Origin: Luteibacter sp. UNC138MFCol5.1
GTDB taxonomy: Bacteria > Pseudomonadota > Gammaproteobacteria > Xanthomonadales > Rhodanobacteraceae
Assembly (NCBI RefSeq): GCF_900110505.1
Contig: NZ_FODZ01000007.1
Location: forward strand, 63,950 to 112,071
Length of the DNA stretch: 48,122 nucleotides
Reading direction: 5' to 3'
Each line of letters starts with the position of its first letter. Position 1 is the stretch's first letter. The notes under the pieces were generated by a model. That model did no database searches. It saw only the letters and a list, made by a program, of their open reading frames with translations, and had not been told where the DNA came from. Made by a program: the position numbers and the translations under genes. Of this stretch, positions 1 through 8,819 are shown one piece after another.

Positions 1-93
1 AGGAGCGCGCCCTGCGCGCGACAGCTTCTCGCGGAGAGCACCAGGCCCTGCGGCTCACGGCCTCAAAACATGTCGCGCGCAGGGCGCGCTCCT
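1..93. repeat. REP-type inverted repeat (GTAGGAGCGCGC family)
   Basis: Perfect 23-base arms at 1-23 and 71-93 flank a GC-rich loop, so transcripts in either direction would form a long hairpin. The arm begins AGGAGCGCGCCCTGCGCGCG and continues into GACAGCTTCTCGCG. The same module recurs at 25860-25956, and a related one at 16387-16661. This fits bacterial REP/BIME elements. The window edge may truncate a larger element. Confidence 0.8.
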
Positions 94-201
94 ACGGACC
101 GGCCGGACGATATACCGCCCCCTCCCAAAAACCCGATATCTTTCAAACGGCTTCCCGATTACTATCCGCGCCGTGACGACAGGCGTTTTCAGGGGAACGG
201 G

Positions 202-1440
202 ATGTCGGAAGGGAAATCGGGGGCACTCGTCGATCGGCGTTTCGTGGCCGAGATGGACGCGTTGCAGCGTTTCGGGCGGGTGGAAAAAGAAGCCCAGCTC
301 GGCGATGCGGACGCTCAGTACCGCCTCGCGCAGATGTACGCCGCGGGCGATCACGTCGAGCAGGACTACGCGCGCGCCACGCAATGGTTCCGCCGTGCGG
401 CGGAGCAAGGACACGTCGAAAGCCAGTGCCGCCTCGCCGCGCACTTCGCGGAAGGGCTCGGCGTTCCGCGCGATCCCTTCGAAGCCGCGGGGTGGTATCG
501 CCGCGCCGCCGACACGGGCTCCGCCGAAGCGCAGTGCGCGCTCGGCATGCTGCATGCGCGTGGCCACGGCGTCGTCGCGGATCGCCAGGAGGCCCTGCGC
601 TGGTGGGGTCTGGCGGCCGACCAGGGGCACGTGCAGGCCTGCGTGAACCTTGGTGTATCGCATTACTTCGGACGTGGCGTTCCGCGCGACGCCGAACTCG
701 CCTTCGCGTTCTACACGAAGGCGATCGAGCGCGGCGACCCCGGAGCACGTGGCTATGCCGACGCGCTGTGCAGCGTCGCGCACATGTATTGCGACGGCAT
801 CGGGGTGCCACGCGACACCACCATGGGGGCGCATCACTACCGGCGCGCGGCGGAGATGGGCAACGGCACGGCGCAGTTCGCGCTCGCCAAGCTCTATCTC
901 GAAGCCAGCGCGCAGCCCGAGGATCGCGAGCAGGCCCGTCACTGGTTCGCGCGCGCGGCGGAGCAGGGCGACAGCGAAGCGCGTCGTATGCTCGCCGAGC
1001 TCGAAGCGCTCCCCGTCGAGACCGACGCGACGCCGGAACGCATCGCACAGATCGGCCCACAGGACGCTTCCGCGCAGTTCCTCCTCGGCCAGCGGCTCGC
1101 CTCCGGCGACGGCGTGGCACGGAACGATCGCGAAGCCGTGCGCTGGCTGGCGCTCGCCGCCGAGCGCCATCACGTCGCCGCCCAGTACGCGCTGGCCACG
1201 ATGATCGACGCCGGCCGTGGCGTGCCCCGCCGGATCGACGAGGTGGTGCGGCTGCTGCGCAGCGCGGCGGGCGCCGGCCATGCCGACGCCCAGTTCGACC
1301 TCGGCCTCCTCCACGAGCGCGGGGACGGCGTGCCGCGCAATCCCTCGATCGCCCGGGCCTGGTACCGCAAGGCGGCGGCGCGCGGCCACCTGAAGGCGCT
1401 GCGCAAACTGGAGAAGCGGTCGTGGTGGCGGTTCTGGTGA
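202..1440 (+). CDS. Sel1-repeat (TPR-like) protein
   Basis: A 412-residue protein built almost entirely of about nine or ten Sel1-like repeats of roughly 36 residues. The diagnostic pattern A-x-x-x-L-G-x-x-[YH]-x-x-G-x-G-V-x-[RQ]-D, then A-x-x-W-[YF]-R-x-A-A-x-x-G-[HD], recurs from about residue 30 to the end. Sel1 repeats form alpha-alpha superhelices used for protein-protein contacts; the partner is unknown. No signal peptide or membrane segment is visible, so it is probably cytoplasmic. An upstream in-frame ATG at 70 lies inside the REP palindrome and gives a non-repeat N-terminus. The ATG at 202 has AGGGGAA just before it and begins at the first plausible coding sequence. The repeats are interrupted around residues 270-285. 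The family assignment is strong, the function open. Confidence 0.85.
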   Translation: MSEGKSGALVDRRFVAEMDALQRFGRVEKEAQLGDADAQYRLAQMYAAGDHVEQDYARATQWFRRAAEQGHVESQCRLAAHFAEGLGVPRDPFEAAGWYRRAADTGSAEAQCALGMLHARGHGVVADRQEALRWWGLAADQGHVQACVNLGVSHYFGRGVPRDAELAFAFYTKAIERGDPGARGYADALCSVAHMYCDGIGVPRDTTMGAHHYRRAAEMGNGTAQFALAKLYLEASAQPEDREQARHWFARAAEQGDSEARRMLAELEALPVETDATPERIAQIGPQDASAQFLLGQRLASGDGVARNDREAVRWLALAAERHHVAAQYALATMIDAGRGVPRRIDEVVRLLRSAAGAGHADAQFDLGLLHERGDGVPRNPSIARAWYRKAAARGHLKALRKLEKRSWWRFW

Positions 1441-1564
1441 AGCGGGGGTCGCAATAACCTGCGCCCGTGACTTCCGGCGCTTTCCCGCGCGCGGCACGAG
1501 GACGACCATCGGCGGATGACCGCCGGGCGGATGTCCGCCGGGGTCCGTACATAGGGCAACCCGC

Positions 1565-4198
1565 ATGCGTAAATCCCTCGTCAGCGCGATCGCTTTCGCG
1601 CTCGCCGGCTTCTCCCTCGCCACCGTCGCCGCACCCGCGAACGACACGGCCGAGCTCGCCACTACCCAGCTTCCGCGTACCGTGCGGCCGACGCATTACG
1701 ACGTGGCCGTGGTGCCGCATGCGGACAAGCTCGCGTTCGACGGCAAGGTGTCCATCGCGATCGACGTGCTGCAGCCGACGCCGTCGATCACGCTCAACGC
1801 GATGAACATGACGTTCGCCAACGTCTCGCTCGCCGCCGCGAAGGGCAAGGCGTCGTTCGCCGCGCCGAAGGTCGCCGTCGACGCCGACGCGCAGACCGCG
1901 ACGTTCATCTTCGACCACGCGATCCCCGCCGGCAGCTACGTGCTGACGATGGATTACACGGGCAAGATCGGCACGCAGGCCAACGGCCTGTTCGCCATCG
2001 ACTACGACACCAAGGCCGACGGCAAGAAGCGCGCCCTGTACACGCAGTTCGAGAACTCCGACGCGCGCCGCTTCATCCCTTCGTGGGACGAGCCGGCGTA
2101 CAAGGCCACGTTCACGCTTTCCGCCACGGTGCCCGCCAGCCAGATGGCCGTGAGCAACATGCCGGTGGCGTCGAAGAAGGACATCGGCAACGGGCTGGCG
2201 AAGGTCACTTTCCAGCCGTCGCCGAAGATGTCGACGTACCTGCTGTTCTTCGGGCTCGGCGAGTTCGATCGCGCCACGACGAAGAGCGATGGCGTGGAGA
2301 TCGGCGTCATCACGCAGAAGGGCCTGACGTCGCAGGCGCAGTTCACGCTCGACACCGGCAAGGCCGTGCTGCAGGAGTACAACGCGTACTTCGGCGTGCC
2401 GTACCCGCTGCCGAAGCTCGACAACATCGCCTCGCCGGGCCAGAGCCAGTTCTTCTCGGCGATGGAGAACTGGGGCGCGATCTACACCTTCGAGTACGCG
2501 CTGCTGCTGGATCCCACGATTTCCACGCAGTCCGACAAGCAGGAAGTGTTCAACACCGCGGCGCACGAAATGGCGCACCAGTGGTTCGGCGACCTCGTGA
2601 CCATGCGCTGGTGGGACGACCTCTGGCTCAACGAAGGCTTCGCGTCGTGGCTCGCCTCGCGCACCACCGAGCGCCTGCATCCGGAATGGCACACCAACCT
2701 CGAAGCCGTGTTCACGCGCGAGGGCGCGATGTCGCGCGACGCCGTGGCGACCACGCATCCGGTCGTGCAGCACGTGGCGACGGTGGAGCAGGCCAGCCAG
2801 GCATTCGACTCCATCACCTACTCGAAGGGCGAGTCGGTGATCCGCATGCTCGAGGCCTATGTCGGAGCCGACAAGTGGCAGAAGGGCGTGCAGGCGTACA
2901 TCAAGGCGCACGCGTATTCGAACACCGTCTCGGACGATCTGTGGAAGGCGATCGACGCCGCCGCCGGCATGCCGGTGAGCACCGTCGCCCACGACTTCAC
3001 GCTGCAGCCGGGCATCCCGCTGGTGCGCGTCGAGTCCGTGTCGTGCGCGAACGGTTCCACGACGCTGAAGCTCTCGCAGGGTGAGTTCACCCGCGACCGC
3101 CCGGACAAGAAGCCGCTGTCGTGGCACGTGCCGGTGATCGCGAAGACGGTCGGTGGCGCCACGTCGTCGACCCTGCTGGAGAACGGCGCCGGTTCGCTCA
3201 CGGTGGCCGGCTGCGCCCCCGTGCTCGTCAACGCGGGGCAGACGGGTTACTACCGCACGCTCTACGCACCGGCGCAGATCAAGGCGCTGCAGGGCGCATT
3301 CGCGAAGCTCGATCCCATCGACCAGCTCGGCGTCACGGCCGACGTCTGGGCGCTGGGCATGGGCGGCCTGCAGCCGGCGTCGGACGTGCTGGACCTGATC
3401 AAGGCCGCGCCGCTGGACGCCACACCGCTGCTGTGGGACGGCATCGCCAGCGACTTCTCCACGCTGGACGATTATTACGAGGGCGATGCGGCGCGTCAGG
3501 CCGCGCTGCGCAAGTACGCGATCTCGCGTCTCGCGCCGAAGTTCGCGCAGCTGGGCTGGGAAGCGAAGCCGGGTGAGGAAGCGCCGGTGGCGATCCTGCG
3601 TGCGCACCTGATCGGCACGCTGTCGCACCTGGGCGATGCGAACGTGATCGCCGAGGCACGTCGTCGCTATGCGAGCGACACGATGTCGCCGGAGCTGCGC
3701 AAGTCGATCCTCGCCGTCGTCGCCGCGCATGCGGATGGCGCGACGTGGGACAAGCTGCACGCGGCGGCGAAGGCCGAGAAGACGCCGCTGGTGAAGGATC
3801 GTCTGTACGCCTTGCTGGCCACGCCGTCGGACGAGGCACTGGCGAAGCGTGCGCTGGAACTGGCGCTGACCGACGAGCCGGGCGCGACGAACAGCGCGGC
3901 GATGATCTCCGCCGCGGCGCGTGCCCACCCCGAGCTCGCGTTCGACTTCGCCGTGGCGCACAAGGACAAGGTCGACCAGTTCGTGGATTCGACCTCGGCC
4001 GCGCGCTACTACCCGATGCTGGCCGGCGGTTCGCTGCAGCTGTCGACGATCGACAAGATCAAGGCGTTCGCCGACAAGTACATCGCACCGACCTCGCGTC
4101 GCGACGCGGAGACGAGCATCGCCAACATCCGCTACCGCGCGATGGTCCGCAAGGACCGCCTGCCGGCCGTGGATGCGTGGCTGAAGAAGAACGGTTGA
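1565..4198 (+). CDS. Secreted M1-family metallo-aminopeptidase
   Basis: An 877-residue zinc aminopeptidase of the gluzincin M1 family, which removes N-terminal residues from peptides. It starts with a signal peptide (MRKS, hydrophobic core, cut near residue 23), so it should act in the periplasm or outside. The exopeptidase motif is S-A-M-E-N at 298-302 (usually GAMEN). The zinc site is HEMAH at 334-338 with the third ligand E357 in LWLNEGF, exactly 18 residues after the second His. Y419 in ITYSKG is the expected transition-state tyrosine. The C-terminal half is a helical ERAP1-like domain. Length suits the family. A hairpin follows the stop. It stands alone; the neighbours do not suggest a specific substrate. 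Confidence 0.93.
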   Translation: MRKSLVSAIAFALAGFSLATVAAPANDTAELATTQLPRTVRPTHYDVAVVPHADKLAFDGKVSIAIDVLQPTPSITLNAMNMTFANVSLAAAKGKASFAAPKVAVDADAQTATFIFDHAIPAGSYVLTMDYTGKIGTQANGLFAIDYDTKADGKKRALYTQFENSDARRFIPSWDEPAYKATFTLSATVPASQMAVSNMPVASKKDIGNGLAKVTFQPSPKMSTYLLFFGLGEFDRATTKSDGVEIGVITQKGLTSQAQFTLDTGKAVLQEYNAYFGVPYPLPKLDNIASPGQSQFFSAMENWGAIYTFEYALLLDPTISTQSDKQEVFNTAAHEMAHQWFGDLVTMRWWDDLWLNEGFASWLASRTTERLHPEWHTNLEAVFTREGAMSRDAVATTHPVVQHVATVEQASQAFDSITYSKGESVIRMLEAYVGADKWQKGVQAYIKAHAYSNTVSDDLWKAIDAAAGMPVSTVAHDFTLQPGIPLVRVESVSCANGSTTLKLSQGEFTRDRPDKKPLSWHVPVIAKTVGGATSSTLLENGAGSLTVAGCAPVLVNAGQTGYYRTLYAPAQIKALQGAFAKLDPIDQLGVTADVWALGMGGLQPASDVLDLIKAAPLDATPLLWDGIASDFSTLDDYYEGDAARQAALRKYAISRLAPKFAQLGWEAKPGEEAPVAILRAHLIGTLSHLGDANVIAEARRRYASDTMSPELRKSILAVVAAHADGATWDKLHAAAKAEKTPLVKDRLYALLATPSDEALAKRALELALTDEPGATNSAAMISAAARAHPELAFDFAVAHKDKVDQFVDSTSAARYYPMLAGGSLQLSTIDKIKAFADKYIAPTSRRDAETSIANIRYRAMVRKDRLPAVDAWLKKNG

Positions 4199-4212
4199 CG
4201 GGTGCCTGAAAC

Positions 4213-4244
4213 GAAGCCGCCGGTCGCGAGGCCGGCGGCTTTCG
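4213..4244 (+). terminator. Hairpin after the M1 aminopeptidase
   Basis: Arms GCCGCCGG (4216-4223) and CCGGCGGC (4232-4239) with an 8-base loop, extended by flanking ACGAA/TTCGT. It sits 14 bases after the stop codon, but only a short T run follows, so it is a moderate candidate for intrinsic termination. Confidence 0.55.
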
Positions 4245-4262
4245 TGTATCTGGCCGCGCTAC

Positions 4263-4560
4263 GCGCGGATCGCCGATACGATCGGCTCCCACCCTCCGGT
4301 AGCCATCTTGCGGAGTGTGGGAGCCGATCGCATCGGCGATCCCGCGCAGCGGGCACCCTCGCGACAAGCTATCGACCGAAGGGGTGGGAGCCGATCGCAT
4401 CGGCGATCCCGCGCAGCGGGCACCCTCGCGACAAGCTATCTACCGAAGGGTGGGAGCCGATCGTATCGGCGATCCCGCGCAGCGGGCACCCTCGCGACAA
4501 GCTATCTACCGAAGGGTGGGAGCCGATCGCATCGGCGATCCCGCGCGCAGCGCGGCCCGG
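4263..4560. repeat. Tandem REP array, four units of about 66 bp plus an inverted half unit
   Basis: Copies begin with GTGGGAGCCGATCGCATCGG at 4317, 4384, 4450 and 4516, giving periods of 67, 66 and 66 bases. The last copy is cut off near 4560. An inverted half unit lies at 4263-4292. Each unit holds two hairpins: GCCGATCG..CGATCGGC type and CCCGCGCAGCGGG type. The array fills the convergent gap between the aminopeptidase and the PfkB kinase, and I see no gene in it. A single related copy occurs at 40297-40335. Confidence 0.88.
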
Positions 4561-4570
4561 TCGCGCTACG

Positions 4571-5425
4571 TCAGCCGGCCGCGGCGCACGCCGCGACGAG
4601 CGCTTCGCGGAAGCACGGCACATCGACCAGTCGCGCGGCCAGCGTGCCCTTGAACACGTCGCCCGATCCGCAGGTCGGCACACGGTAGAGCTCCGACTCG
4701 TCGCCGTGCCGGTCGGCACCGTGCGAGACCAGGCAGCTCTTGTCCAGCGACACCACGACCGTCCCCGCGCACAAGCGACGGGCGAGCGCGTTGATCGTCG
4801 TATCGTCCATGCTCGTCACCGCCTGCGCCGTGATGTCGATCGACAGGAAACGCCCGCACACGCGAGCGAACTCGTAGACGTCGAGCAACAGCACGTCGGT
4901 GCTGGCGAACTCGCGGACCGAAAGGCCAGGCGGCAGCGGGCCCGGATCCAGCACACGAAGGATGCGCTTCTCGCCGGCCATTTCGAGCGTGGCGGCGACG
5001 GCGTCGATGTTCGCCTCGGTCGAGACGAGCAGCACCTTCGCTCCCTCGAAGAGATCGGACTGCGCGGCGATGAAGCCGGCATCGAGCCGGTCGTTCGCGC
5101 CGGACGACAGCACGGACATGACCTGGCCCTTCGGATCGACGACCAGCGCGGTACGGCCGGTGCGCACGCCGGACACCACCTGCCAGCGGGCCACGACGTT
5201 GAGCGGCAGGCCGGAGGGATCGATGGTGTCGTCGCCGATGGCGGCGATGAGGCCGGTGGCCACGCCGGCGTGCGCCGCGGCGACCGCCTGATGAAAGGCC
5301 TTACCGCCAGGACGCCGTTCGAACGCGCTGGCGTACGCCGGCTCGCCCGCGCGGGGAAGGCGTGGCGTCTGCCAGCGCTCTTCCTCGCTGTAGCCACCGA
5401 CGACCAGCAGGCGCGCCGCGGTCAT
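4571..5425 (-). CDS. PfkB/ribokinase-family sugar or nucleoside kinase
   Basis: A 284-residue kinase of the ribokinase superfamily. The N-terminal strand VVGGYS, the glycine-rich substrate loop FERRPGGKAFHQAVAAA (around residues 36-52) and the C-terminal anion-hole/base motif GSGDVFKGTLAARL (near 255-270, normally GAGD) are all present. It would phosphorylate a hydroxymethyl group using ATP in the cytoplasm. Its ATG lies four bases after the stop of the nucleoside transporter gene, so the two are probably co-transcribed and translationally coupled. That context makes a nucleoside or ribose substrate likely, but no residue I can see fixes the substrate. The A-to-S change in GAGD is conservative. 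Confidence 0.82.
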   Translation of the reverse strand: MTAARLLVVGGYSEEERWQTPRLPRAGEPAYASAFERRPGGKAFHQAVAAAHAGVATGLIAAIGDDTIDPSGLPLNVVARWQVVSGVRTGRTALVVDPKGQVMSVLSSGANDRLDAGFIAAQSDLFEGAKVLLVSTEANIDAVAATLEMAGEKRILRVLDPGPLPPGLSVREFASTDVLLLDVYEFARVCGRFLSIDITAQAVTSMDDTTINALARRLCAGTVVVSLDKSCLVSHGADRHGDESELYRVPTCGSGDVFKGTLAARLVDVPCFREALVAACAAAG

Positions 5426-5429
5426 CCGG

Positions 5430-6734
5430 TCAGAAGCGTTCGAGCACGCCGGCGATGGTCGCCGTCATGAACGTCGCGATCGAGCCGCCCAGCACGGCGC
5501 GCAGGCCGAGGCGGGCGAGGTCGCCACGACGGTTCGGGGCGAGGCCGCCGATGCCGCCGATCTGGATGGCGATGGAGGAGAAGTTGGCGAAACCGCAGAG
5601 CGCGTACGTGGCGATCAGGCGGCTTTCCGGCAGCAGGTCGGGCAGGTGGCGCGCGAGGTCGGCGTAGGCGACGAACTCGTTGATGACCACCTTCTGGCCG
5701 ATGAAGCTGCCGACCAGCGTGGCGTCCTGCCACGGCACGCCGATGAGCCACGCGACGGGCGCGAGCACCCAGCCGAAGATCGTTTCGAGGCTGAGCGCGA
5801 CCGGATGGCCGGCGCTGGCGGTGAGCCACGCGTTGATGCTGTGCTCGCCACCGATCGTGCCGGCCCACTGCACCGGGCCGTTGATCAGGGCGATCAGCGC
5901 GATGAAGGCCAGCAGCATGGCGCCGACGTTCATGGCGAGCTTGAGGCCGTCGCCCGCGCCGGTGGCCGCCGCGTCGATGACGTTGGCGGTGGTCTTCTCG
6001 ACCTCGATCTTGACCGTGCCGCGCGTCAGCGGCTCCTGCGTCTCGGGGACGAGGATCTTGGCCAGCACCATCGTGGCCGGCGCGGCCATCACGCTCGCGG
6101 TGAGCAGGTGCTTCGCGTAGAACATGCGCTGCGCGGGATCGTCGCCGCCCAGCATCGCCACGTACGCCGCCATGACGGAACCGGCGATGTGCGCCATGCC
6201 GCCGATCATGACGGTCATGAGCTCGGCCTGCGTCATGCGCTCGATGTACGGCTTGATGGTCAGCGGCGCTTCGGTCTGGCCGATGAACACGCTCGCGCAG
6301 ACGCTGGTGGTTTCCGCGCCGGAGACGCGCATCACCTTGGTGATGACCCAGGCCATGCCCTTGACGATCTGCTGCATCACGCCGAGGTGGTACAGCACGC
6401 CGGTGAGGGCGGCGAAGAAGACGATGGTCGGCAGCACCTTCACCGCGAAGATCACGCCGAACTTCTCGCTGTCGAGCAGGCTGCCGAAGATGAAGCGCGA
6501 ACCGACGTCCACGTAATCGAGCAGGCGCACGAAGCCGGTGGCGATCGCGTCGAACACGTCGCGACCCAGCGGCACCTTCAGCACGATGGCGGCGAAGGCG
6601 ATCTGCAACAGCACGCCGGTGGCGACGAGCTTCCAGTCGACCACGCGCTTGTTGTTGGAGAAGCAGAACGCGATGCCGACAAGCACCGCCAGACCGAACA
6701 GGCCAAACAGAACATGGCCCAGCAAACCCAGCAT
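5430..6734 (-). CDS. nupC: Concentrative nucleoside transporter (CNT/NupC family)
   Basis: A 434-residue inner-membrane protein with about ten hydrophobic segments, of normal CNT length. CNT hallmarks are visible: a G-Q-T-E-A-P motif (in FIGQTEAPLTIKPY) for nucleoside and cation binding, the following MTQAELMTVMIGGMAHIAGSV stretch in two parts, and the C-terminal GFANFSSIAIQIGGIGGLAPNRR region. Family members import nucleosides by Na+ or H+ symport. The start is supported by AAGGGG about nine bases upstream. It heads a two-gene operon with the PfkB kinase, suggesting salvage of imported nucleosides. The divergent region shared with the LysE-type exporter holds an imperfect palindrome near its promoter. 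Confidence 0.93.
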   Translation of the reverse strand: MLGLLGHVLFGLFGLAVLVGIAFCFSNNKRVVDWKLVATGVLLQIAFAAIVLKVPLGRDVFDAIATGFVRLLDYVDVGSRFIFGSLLDSEKFGVIFAVKVLPTIVFFAALTGVLYHLGVMQQIVKGMAWVITKVMRVSGAETTSVCASVFIGQTEAPLTIKPYIERMTQAELMTVMIGGMAHIAGSVMAAYVAMLGGDDPAQRMFYAKHLLTASVMAAPATMVLAKILVPETQEPLTRGTVKIEVEKTTANVIDAAATGAGDGLKLAMNVGAMLLAFIALIALINGPVQWAGTIGGEHSINAWLTASAGHPVALSLETIFGWVLAPVAWLIGVPWQDATLVGSFIGQKVVINEFVAYADLARHLPDLLPESRLIATYALCGFANFSSIAIQIGGIGGLAPNRRGDLARLGLRAVLGGSIATFMTATIAGVLERF

Positions 6735-6766
6735 CGTGACGTACCCCTTGGGAGGCCGGGGGTAGC

Positions 6767-6800
6767 CCCGTGACCGCTTTAAAAAACGCGAGGTTACGGG
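6767..6800. promoter_or_regulatory. Imperfect palindrome in the nupC/lysE divergent region
   Basis: CCCGTGACC (6767-6775) and GGTTACGGG (6792-6800) are inverted with one mismatch and flank the AT-rich stretch TTTAAAAAA. The position just upstream of nupC fits an operator or promoter-proximal site. No regulator is assigned. Confidence 0.3.
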
Positions 6801-6886
6801 AGGTGGCCTTATGGGGCAAGTTCGGATGTGTACGAGGCGGCACGGCCCCTCTCCGTCGCCCCGGCGGGACGGTAGGATAAGGACCG

Positions 6887-7516
6887 ATGAACCTCTTCCT
6901 CACCATCGCCCTCGTGCAGATCGTGGCCCTGGTCACCCCGGGCCCCGATTTCTTCTTCGTATCCCAGCTGGCCGCCAGCCGGTCGCGGCGCGAGGCGCTC
7001 GCCGGCGTGATCGGGATCGCCCTCGGCGTCGCCGTGTGGGCGGCGCTGGCGCTCCTGGGTCTGCAGATCCTGCTGCACCGGCTGGCCTGGCTGGAGCGGG
7101 GCATCGCCATCGCCGGCGGCGCGTACCTGTGCTGGATGGGCTTCCAGATGCTCCGGGCGTCGTGGAAGGCGAAGGCCGACGCGGCCGCGCCCGTGGTCGA
7201 CGTTCGCGGGTCCAGTCCGGGACGCGCGCTGATGCGCGGGCTGGCCACCAACCTCGCCAACCCCAAGGCCGCGATCTACTTCGCGTCCATCTTCTCGGCG
7301 TTCGTGGGCGACGGCATGGGCGCCGCGGCGCGCTGGGGCCTCTGGGCGATGGTCACCGTCGAGACCTTCCTCTGGTTCGCCATCGTGGCGGGGATCTTCG
7401 CGCTGCCCGCCATGCGCCGGGGCTACGTGCGGGCCAGCCGCTGGATCGACGGCGGTGCCGGCGCGATCTTCGTGCTGTTCGGGCTGCACCTCGTCTTCGG
7501 GCGCCGCGCCGCTTAA
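6887..7516 (+). CDS. LysE/RhtB-family amino-acid exporter
   Basis: A 209-residue inner-membrane protein with about six hydrophobic segments and the family signature near the N-terminus, TPGPDFFFV (residues 17-25). A second conserved patch, GLATNLANPKAAIYFASIF, lies near residues 122-140. RhtB/LysE proteins export amino acids such as homoserine, threonine or lysine by proton antiport; the specific substrate cannot be read here. TAGGA and AAGGA sit just before the ATG. It converges on the MarR gene with a shared TTAA stop. Length is typical. Confidence 0.9.
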   Translation: MNLFLTIALVQIVALVTPGPDFFFVSQLAASRSRREALAGVIGIALGVAVWAALALLGLQILLHRLAWLERGIAIAGGAYLCWMGFQMLRASWKAKADAAAPVVDVRGSSPGRALMRGLATNLANPKAAIYFASIFSAFVGDGMGAAARWGLWAMVTVETFLWFAIVAGIFALPAMRRGYVRASRWIDGGAGAIFVLFGLHLVFGRRAA

Positions 7517-7950
7517 CCCTTGTCGAGGTTCCGGGTGACCTGCGCGAGACTGGCCGCCAGCACGGCCGGCTGATCGACGCCCTCGAGCGCCGCGCGGGCG
7601 AGATCGGCGACGAGGGCGCGGACGCGTTCGGCCATGCGCTTGCCGGCCGGCGTCAGGGCGATGTCCACCAGGCGCCGGTCGGACTCGTTGCGCTCGCGGC
7701 GCATCAGGCCGCGCTCGATGCCGGCATCCACCGCGTGCGTTACCGTGCTGGCGTTGACGCCGCATGCGACCGCCAGCTCGGTGGAGATCATGCTGCCGCG
7801 GAGGGCGAGCAGCAGGAGCATGTCGCTCTGCAGGGCGGTGAGCCCGAACTCGCGCTGGGCGCGTTTGCCCACGGTGTCGCGCAGCCGGGAGCCGGCCAGC
7901 ATCAGGTCCCGGCCCAGACCGAGGGCCGTCGTCGTGTCTTCCGATCCCAT
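7513..7950 (-). CDS. MarR-family transcriptional regulator
   Basis: A 145-residue winged-helix regulator. The core reads REFGLTALQSDMLLLLALRG, then STELAVACGVNASTVTHAVD (recognition helix) and the wing MRRERNESDRRLVDIALTPAG with the typical D-R-R motif. Such proteins bind palindromic DNA as dimers and often answer to small phenolic or drug-like ligands. I chose the ATG at 7950 because it is one base from the stop of the upstream AraC gene (7952-7954), implying an AraC-MarR operon. An in-frame ATG at 7977 would overlap the AraC gene. Neither start has a clear ribosome-binding site. Target genes are unknown; the convergent exporter is an obvious candidate. Confidence 0.88.
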   Translation of the reverse strand: MGSEDTTTALGLGRDLMLAGSRLRDTVGKRAQREFGLTALQSDMLLLLALRGSMISTELAVACGVNASTVTHAVDAGIERGLMRRERNESDRRLVDIALTPAGKRMAERVRALVADLARAALEGVDQPAVLAASLAQVTRNLDKG

Positions 7951-7951
7951 C

Positions 7952-8713
7952 TCAGTCGGCCGCCCTGCGCCAGGCACCGGGCGGCATGCCGACGGTGCGC
8001 GTGAAAACCCGGGTGAAGTGGCTCTGTTCCGCGAAACCGCAGGCCAGGGCGATGTCCGCCAGCGACAGCGTGGTGTCGCGCAGGAGCTGGCGGGCGCGTT
8101 CGATGCGGCGGTCGAGAAGCCAGCGGTGCGGCGGCTTGCCCAGGCTGCGGCGGAACGCGCGGGAAAAGTGATTGACGGACAGGCCGCACGCGTCCGCCAC
8201 GTCCGACACCGGGAACGACTGGTCGAGCCGCTCGTCCATGTAGGCGACCGCGCGTCGCTCCTGCCAGGTCGCCAGGCCGCCGCGCGGGGCGCCGGTCTCC
8301 TCGGGCCCGGTCGGCAGGCTGAGGATCGCCCTCAGCGCGAGCGCCACGTGGGCGAGCAGCGGGGCGTTCGGGGCCTCGGCACGCAGGCTGTCGAACAGCA
8401 CCTGGGCGAGCGTGCGCACGGCCGGGGGATGGTCGCTGTCCATCGAGCCTTCCGCCTGACCGTGGAAGAGGATCGCCCCGCCGCCGACGCCATCCGACGC
8501 GCAGGCGGTGCGATAGACCAGAAGCAGGTCGTCGGCCGCGTCGTCGAGCGCGATCTCGGTGAGCTGGGAGCGGCCGCGCAGGTCGTCGACCAGCCGCAGC
8601 CCGCCCTGGCGGTCGTCACGGTCGACGGCGGCGGAGCGCTGCGCGAGGTCGACGATCACCGTGGAAAGGGTGCGGCGGTATGTACTTGGGCAGGACGATT
8701 CGGCGCGGTACAT
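7952..8713 (-). CDS. AraC-family transcriptional regulator
   Basis: A 253-residue regulator with a C-terminal AraC/XylS double helix-turn-helix over about the last 100 residues (QSFPVSDVADACGLSVNHFSRAF, then a second helix pair ending in FTRVFTRTVGMPPGAWR). The N-terminal 140 residues are poorly conserved and would hold the sensing part. I start it at the ATG ending at 8713 because AAGGA lies seven bases upstream; an in-frame ATG at 8764 has no such site. It runs straight into the MarR gene. A paralogue with the same layout lies at 11053-11652. Ligand and targets are unknown. Confidence 0.87.
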   Translation of the reverse strand: MYRAESSCPSTYRRTLSTVIVDLAQRSAAVDRDDRQGGLRLVDDLRGRSQLTEIALDDAADDLLLVYRTACASDGVGGGAILFHGQAEGSMDSDHPPAVRTLAQVLFDSLRAEAPNAPLLAHVALALRAILSLPTGPEETGAPRGGLATWQERRAVAYMDERLDQSFPVSDVADACGLSVNHFSRAFRRSLGKPPHRWLLDRRIERARQLLRDTTLSLADIALACGFAEQSHFTRVFTRTVGMPPGAWRRAAD

Positions 8714-8819
8714 GGGCCGATCCTTTTCGGGTATCGGAGGGCGGGACAAGGATTGCGCATGCAAGTATCGGCATCCACCCCCATAAGAGGTAGACCGTCC
8801 TCCGACAACACCGCGGTGC

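Noticed and set aside
143-3961. A 1272-codon open frame on the minus strand spanning two genes
   Set aside because: It is antisense to the Sel1 and aminopeptidase genes, is Arg/Ala/Gly/His-rich, and matches no fold; such shadows are common in very GC-rich DNA.
4317-4560. Regularly spaced repeats as a CRISPR array
   Set aside because: The whole 66-base unit repeats without unique spacers, each unit is palindromic, and no cas gene is nearby.
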